A stretch of 64,000 nt of DNA from Mycolicibacterium fallax (GTDB taxonomy: Bacteria; Actinomycetota; Actinomycetes; Mycobacteriales; Mycobacteriaceae). This document shows positions 60,540 to 64,000 of this stretch, piece by piece. The stretch is from positions 2,480,001 to 2,544,000 of the forward strand of contig NZ_AP022603.1 in the NCBI RefSeq assembly GCF_010726955.1, given 5' to 3'. The notes under the pieces were generated by a model. The model did not search any database. It saw nothing but the letters and a program-made list of their open reading frames with translations, and was not told where the DNA came from. Position numbers and translations under genes: made by a program. Position 1 is the first letter of the stretch, and each line of letters opens with the position of its first letter.

Positions 60540-61330
60540 CCGACCGGGGAGCCGCGATGTACGCGGAGGTGATGACGGTGCCCGCGCCGCAGCCCGTCGC
60601 ACCCACCGAGCGCGCCCTGCTCGATGTCGTGTTCGGGCAGGTGTGGACGCGCCCCGGGCTGAGCCGACGCGACCGGCGGTTCATCACGCTGGCCTGCGTG
60701 GCCGCCGCCGACGCCGAGGGCCCGCTGCGCGAGCACGTCTACGCCGCGCTGCGCAGCGGCGACCTGAGCATCACCGAGATCCAGGAGGCCGCGCTGCACT
60801 TCGCGGTGTACAGCGGCTGGCCCAAGGCGTCCCGGCTGAACATGATGATCGACGAGCAGTGGGCCCGCATCCACGCCGAACGCGGCACCCCGGTGCCGCC
60901 GCCGGAACCGCTGCTGCCGCTGCCCACCCCCAGCGATCCGGAGGCCCGGCTGGCCACCGGCGAGCAGGCGTTCATCGACGTCAACTGCCTGCCGTTCGTG
61001 CCGACCCGGGACAACCCGTACTCCGGGGCGGGCATCCTGAACTTCGTCTTCGGCGAGGTCTGGCTGCGCCCGGGGCTGGGCCGGCGGGAACGACGGCTGC
61101 TCACGGTGGCCTGCGTGGGCTTCCAGGACGCGCCCTACCCGATCATGAGCCACGTCTACGCCGCGCTGCGCAGCCGGGATCTGTCCTTCGACGAAATGGA
61201 CGAGCTGATCCTGCAGTTCGCCGCCTACTACGGCTGGGCCAAGGCGGCCACCCTCCAGGCCGTCGCCCACGAGCAGCAACAGCGGGTCCGCCAGGAGTTG
61301 TCGGGGCAGGACTTTGCGGTTCCCAAGTGA
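60536..61330 (+). CDS. Two-domain carboxymuconolactone-decarboxylase-like protein
   Basis: The protein has 264 aa with two tandem CMD/AhpD-like domains: residues ~25-115 (VFGQVWTRPGLSRRDRRFITLACVAA ... HVYAALRSGDLS) and ~160-255 (VFGEVWLRPGLGRRERRLLTVACVGF ... HVYAALRSRDLS). Neither has the CxxC of peroxidase AhpD, so a decarboxylase, hydrolase-like or binding role is more likely. The ATG at 60536 overlaps the SDR stop (ATGA). The repeated GxVWxRPGLxRRxRR signature shows internal gene duplication. Confidence 0.9.
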   Translation: MTDRGAAMYAEVMTVPAPQPVAPTERALLDVVFGQVWTRPGLSRRDRRFITLACVAAADAEGPLREHVYAALRSGDLSITEIQEAALHFAVYSGWPKASRLNMMIDEQWARIHAERGTPVPPPEPLLPLPTPSDPEARLATGEQAFIDVNCLPFVPTRDNPYSGAGILNFVFGEVWLRPGLGRRERRLLTVACVGFQDAPYPIMSHVYAALRSRDLSFDEMDELILQFAAYYGWAKAATLQAVAHEQQQRVRQELSGQDFAVPK

Positions 61331-61353
61331 CCAAAGTAGTTGAATAGGACACA

Positions 61354-61947
61354 ATGGGCGTCATGCCCGACAGCGAGCCCGGTCCCGGTCTGCGCGAGCG
61401 GAAGAAGATCCGCACCCGGGAAACCCTCCGGCGCGAGGCCCTGCGCCTGATCGCCGAGCAGGGCTTTGCCGCCACCACCATCGAGCAGATCGCGGCGGCC
61501 TCGGAGGTGTCCCCCAGCACGTTCTTCCGCTACTTCCCCAACAAGTCCGCGCTGCTGGTGCCCGACCAGCTGATGGACCCCATCATCGACGTTTTTCTGC
61601 AGGCGCCGGCCGAGCTGTCCCCGATCGCGGCCTACCGCTACGCCGTCGAACAGGTCTTCGGCCAGTTCAGCGACCCGGAGTGGGCCGAAGAAGCCGGCCG
61701 CCAGGCGTTGATGTACACCCTCCCGGAGGCCGCAGGCCCGCTCTACCGGCAGTACATCTTCACCATCGGGCGGATCACCGAGGCACTCGCGGTGCGGCTG
61801 AGCCGCCCCGCCGACGATCCCGAGCTGCGGATCGCCGCCGGCGCCATGACCGGGGTGATGATGCAGGCGCTGCACGGCACCCCGATGCAGCCCGAGATGA
61901 TCTACCGGGCGCTAGATTTCCTCGATGCGGGGCTTCCGCTGATCTGA
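61354..61947 (+). CDS. TetR-family transcriptional regulator
   Basis: The protein has 197 aa. HTH: KKIRTRETLRREALRLIAEQGFAATTIEQIAAASEVSPSTFFRYFPNK. The ligand domain is unassigned. The ATG at 61354 (or 61363, in frame) lies 23 nt after the CMD gene, in the same direction, so it may be cotranscribed. It is the second TetR in this cluster and could control the SDR-FecB pair that follows. Confidence 0.92.
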   Translation: MGVMPDSEPGPGLRERKKIRTRETLRREALRLIAEQGFAATTIEQIAAASEVSPSTFFRYFPNKSALLVPDQLMDPIIDVFLQAPAELSPIAAYRYAVEQVFGQFSDPEWAEEAGRQALMYTLPEAAGPLYRQYIFTIGRITEALAVRLSRPADDPELRIAAGAMTGVMMQALHGTPMQPEMIYRALDFLDAGLPLI

Positions 61948-61976
61948 GCCGCCCCCGACCACCCGGAAAGGGCGCC

Positions 61977-62768
61977 ATGGGCAAGAGCGTTTTCATCACC
62001 GGGGCGGCCGCCGGCATCGGCCGGGCCACCGCCCGCCGGTTCGCCGAACTCGGCTACACCGTCGGCGGCTACGACCTCGACGAGGCCGGCCTGGCGACCC
62101 TGGCCACCGAGATCACCGCGCTCGGCGGCACCCCGGTCACCGGCCACCTCGACGTCACCGACTACGCCGAGCTGAGCCAGCGGATCACCGAGTTCACCGC
62201 GGCGACCGGCGGCCGGCTGGATCTGCTGATCAACAATGCCGGGATCCTGCGCAGCGGGCGCTTCCCGGACATCGACATCACCGCCCAGCAGCGAATGATC
62301 GACATCAACTGCAAGGGCGTGACCAACGGCTGCCACGCGGCGTACCCGGCACTGCGCGACACCCCCGGCGCGACGGTGATCAACCTGTGCTCGGCATCGG
62401 CGATCTACGGCCAGCCCGAGCTCGCGGTCTACAGCGCCAGCAAGTTCTTCGTCCGCGGCCTGACCGAGGCGCTGGACCTGGAGTGGGGCGCCGACGACAT
62501 CCGGGTGATCGCGATGTGGCCGCTGTACGTGCAGACCGCGATGACCGACGGCGTGCACACCGGCACCACCGCCTCGCTGGGGGTGAACCTGACCGCCGAG
62601 GACGTGGTCGCCGCGATCGTCGCGGCGGCCGAGCCCGGGCCGCTGCAGCGGTTGCTGCACGTGGTGCACTTCCCGGTCGGCCGGCAGACCGCGCTGATGG
62701 CCGGCGCGGTGCGGTTCTCCCCGGCCTGGCTGACCCGGCTGGTCAACAAGCGGCTGGCCCGGCTGTGA
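61977..62768 (+). CDS. Classical SDR oxidoreductase
   Basis: The protein has 263 aa. VFITGAAAGIGRATARRFAELG, DLLINNAGILRSG, Ser in NLCSASAIYG and YSASKFF, a full SDR active site. After the catalytic region, PLYVQTAMTDG, and a C-terminal ~60 residues with AGAVRFSPAWLTRLVNKRLARL, which may contact a membrane. No mycofactocin insertion is present. The ATG at 61977 follows GGAAAGGGCGCC. The stop overlaps the FecB start (GTGA). Confidence 0.92.
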   Translation: MGKSVFITGAAAGIGRATARRFAELGYTVGGYDLDEAGLATLATEITALGGTPVTGHLDVTDYAELSQRITEFTAATGGRLDLLINNAGILRSGRFPDIDITAQQRMIDINCKGVTNGCHAAYPALRDTPGATVINLCSASAIYGQPELAVYSASKFFVRGLTEALDLEWGADDIRVIAMWPLYVQTAMTDGVHTGTTASLGVNLTAEDVVAAIVAAAEPGPLQRLLHVVHFPVGRQTALMAGAVRFSPAWLTRLVNKRLARL

Positions 62769-63769
62769 CCGCGCCGACCCCCACCGGACCCACCCGCCGC
62801 GGCTTCCTGGCGCTGGCCGCCGCGGCCGGTGTCACCGCCGTCGCCGCCGGCTGCGGGTCCGAACAATCAGGCTCCGAGGGCGCCGACGGCGGCGCGGTCA
62901 CCGTCACGCACGCGTTCGGCGAGACCACCGTCGCGGCCCCGCCGACCCGGGTGGTCAGCGCCGGGTTCACCGAGGCCGACGACCTGCTGGCGGTGGGCAT
63001 CGTGCCGATCGCCACCACCGACTGGTGGGGCGAGCAGCCCTACGGGGTGTGGCCGTGGGCCCGCTCGGCGCTGGGCCCGGCCCAACCCGAGCTGCTCAGC
63101 CTCGCCGACGGCATCCAGGTCGAGCGGATCGCCGCGCTGCGGCCCGACCTGATCGTGGCGATCAACGCCGGCGTGGACGCCGAGACCTACCGGCGGCTCT
63201 CCGAGATCGCCCCGACCATCCCGCAGGCCGGCCGCGCCGCGTTCTTCGAGCCCTGGCGCGAGCAGGCCAGCACCATCGGCGCGGTCGCGTTCCAGGGCCC
63301 GCGGATGACCGAGCTGATCAAGACCGTCGATGAGGGCTTCAGCGCCGCCGGGACCGCGCACCCGTCGTTCACCGGCACCAAGGCGCTGCTGCTCGGCGGC
63401 AGCACCGACTGGGAGAACAGCGTCCGGGTCAGCACCGAGGGCTGGCGCACCGAGTTCCTCACCCGGCTGGGCTTTCACATTCCCAAGGTCGACGGCACCC
63501 CGGCCGGCGACGGCCGGGTGCTGGTGCCGCTGGACCGGATCGACGGGGCGCTCGACGGCGCCGATGTGCTGATCTGGACCACCGAGAGCGACGAGGAACG
63601 CGACCGGCTGCTGGCGGTGCCGCAGATCGCCGCGCTGGCCGCCACCAAGGCAGGCCGCAACGTCTTCACCGACCGGGAGCTGGCCGGGGCCATCGCGTAC
63701 TCCTCGGTGCTGTCGTTGCCGGTGGTCGCCGACCGGCTGCCCCCACTGCTGGCCGCCGCGCTGGGATGA
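62765..63769 (+). CDS. fecB2: Tat-exported Fe(III)-siderophore/heme-binding lipoprotein (FecB2-like)
   Basis: The protein has 334 aa (Rv0265c: about 330). TRRGFLALAAAAGVTAVAAGC combines a twin-arginine signal with a lipobox (VAAGC, Cys at ~31), so it is a Tat lipoprotein facing the periplasm. The rest is a FepB/FecB periplasmic-binding fold (VTVTHAFGETTVAAPPTRVV, the family start, and RIAALRPDLIVAI). It likely binds an iron chelate or heme for import. No ABC permease follows; its start overlaps the SDR stop. Confidence 0.9.
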   Translation: MTAPTPTGPTRRGFLALAAAAGVTAVAAGCGSEQSGSEGADGGAVTVTHAFGETTVAAPPTRVVSAGFTEADDLLAVGIVPIATTDWWGEQPYGVWPWARSALGPAQPELLSLADGIQVERIAALRPDLIVAINAGVDAETYRRLSEIAPTIPQAGRAAFFEPWREQASTIGAVAFQGPRMTELIKTVDEGFSAAGTAHPSFTGTKALLLGGSTDWENSVRVSTEGWRTEFLTRLGFHIPKVDGTPAGDGRVLVPLDRIDGALDGADVLIWTTESDEERDRLLAVPQIAALAATKAGRNVFTDRELAGAIAYSSVLSLPVVADRLPPLLAAALG

Positions 63770-63784
63770 GCTTGGATTGACGCC

Positions 63785-64000
63785 GTGACCGGCCCCGACC
63801 GCTTCCGCCCCGGCCCCGGGTCGACGCCGGGGTTCGCCGCGGTCGGGTCCCGCTACTACCCGGGCCTGGTCGCGGCCTTCACCGCGCTGGTGATCATCTC
63901 CAACGTCACCGCCACCAAGGGGGTGGCGTTCGGCCCGATCATCACCGACGGCGGCTTCATCGTGTTCCCGCTGACCTACGTGATCGGCGACGTGCTCTCC
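63785..64000 (+). CDS. Queuosine-precursor transporter (VUT/YhhQ family), start only
   Basis: Seventy-two codons are visible before the window ends. After a short N-terminal tail, YYPGLVAAFTALVIISNVTATKGVAFG and ITDGGFIVFPLTYVIGDVLS match the start of VUT-family transporters (first helices with ISNxxAxK and FPLTYxxxDVL). The family imports 7-cyano- or 7-aminomethyl-7-deazaguanine for tRNA modification. The GTG at 63785 lies 15 nt after fecB2. Confidence 0.8.
   Translation, partial: MTGPDRFRPGPGSTPGFAAVGSRYYPGLVAAFTALVIISNVTATKGVAFGPIITDGGFIVFPLTYVIGDVLS

Overview
The window is very GC-rich chromosomal DNA from a mycobacterium (Mycobacterium or Mycolicibacterium sensu lato). The evidence is a complete ESX-3 type VII secretion locus with its PE/PPE pair, a wax-ester-synthase-type acyltransferase, FadD/FadE lipid enzymes, mycofactocin-type SDRs, and gene order that matches from memory the M. 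tuberculosis segment around Rv0265c-Rv0322, read in the opposite direction and interrupted by accessory genes. No rRNA, insertion sequence, prophage or CRISPR array was seen. There is one intact tRNA, and no stretch of more than 300 bases lacks a gene or described site.

Layout. (1) 1-6.2 kb: UDP-glucose dehydrogenase (cut by the window edge), a membrane protein with a Pro/Gln-rich tail, dCTP deaminase, an AbiEi/DUF559-like protein, tRNA-Gly(CCC), an unrecognised gene and an exported Rv0320-like protein. (2) 6.4-14.3 kb: a small zinc-ribbon membrane protein, a second membrane protein with a repetitive tail, a coupled set of three genes (RDD, DUF6777-like, polytopic membrane protein), a small gene behind a striking inverted repeat, and a WS/DGAT enzyme. 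(3) 14.4-23.8 kb: an Rv0312-like protein with a poly-threonine tail, an Rv0311-like protein divergent from a TetR regulator, an NTF2-like protein, an L,D-transpeptidase-like protein, a secreted-looking Pro/Gly-rich protein, a PAP2-diacylglycerol-kinase fusion overlapping a convergent PAP2 gene, and an Rv0293c-like hydrolase. (4) 23.8-38.6 kb, minus strand: the whole ESX-3 operon eccA3-eccB3-eccC3-PE5-PPE4-esxG-esxH-espG3-eccD3-mycP3-eccE3, with IdeR-box-like repeats upstream of eccA3. (5) 38.8-49.0 kb: a methyltransferase (Rv0281-like), then a divergent operon PPE - Fe(II) oxygenase - FcoT-like thioesterase - acyl-AMP ligase - ACP - NRPS - heavy-metal-binding protein, which is the isonitrile lipopeptide (INLP, chalkophore-type) pathway. 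(6) 49.1-50.9 kb: a small accessory patch with an unrecognised membrane protein, a tRNA-like relic, a gene fragment and a GNAT acetyltransferase. (7) 51.1-64 kb: fadE6 and fadD2, an acyltransferase carrying a 114-bp in-frame insertion, an aldehyde dehydrogenase, TetR regulators, three SDRs, a duplicated carboxymuconolactone-decarboxylase-like protein, a FecB2-like Tat lipoprotein and the start of a queuosine-precursor transporter.

How the parts may work together. ESX-3 exports EsxG-EsxH and PE5-PPE4 and is needed for iron and zinc acquisition. Here it lies head-to-head, separated by one gene, with the metal-chelating INLP operon, which starts with its own PPE gene and ends with a metallochaperone-like gene. 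In M. tuberculosis the two loci are far apart. This looks like a combined metal-acquisition island. A second theme is three membrane proteins with actin/Hsp70-like cytoplasmic domains and low-complexity external tails within the first 16 kb. Their function is unknown and they look like the least described genes in the window.
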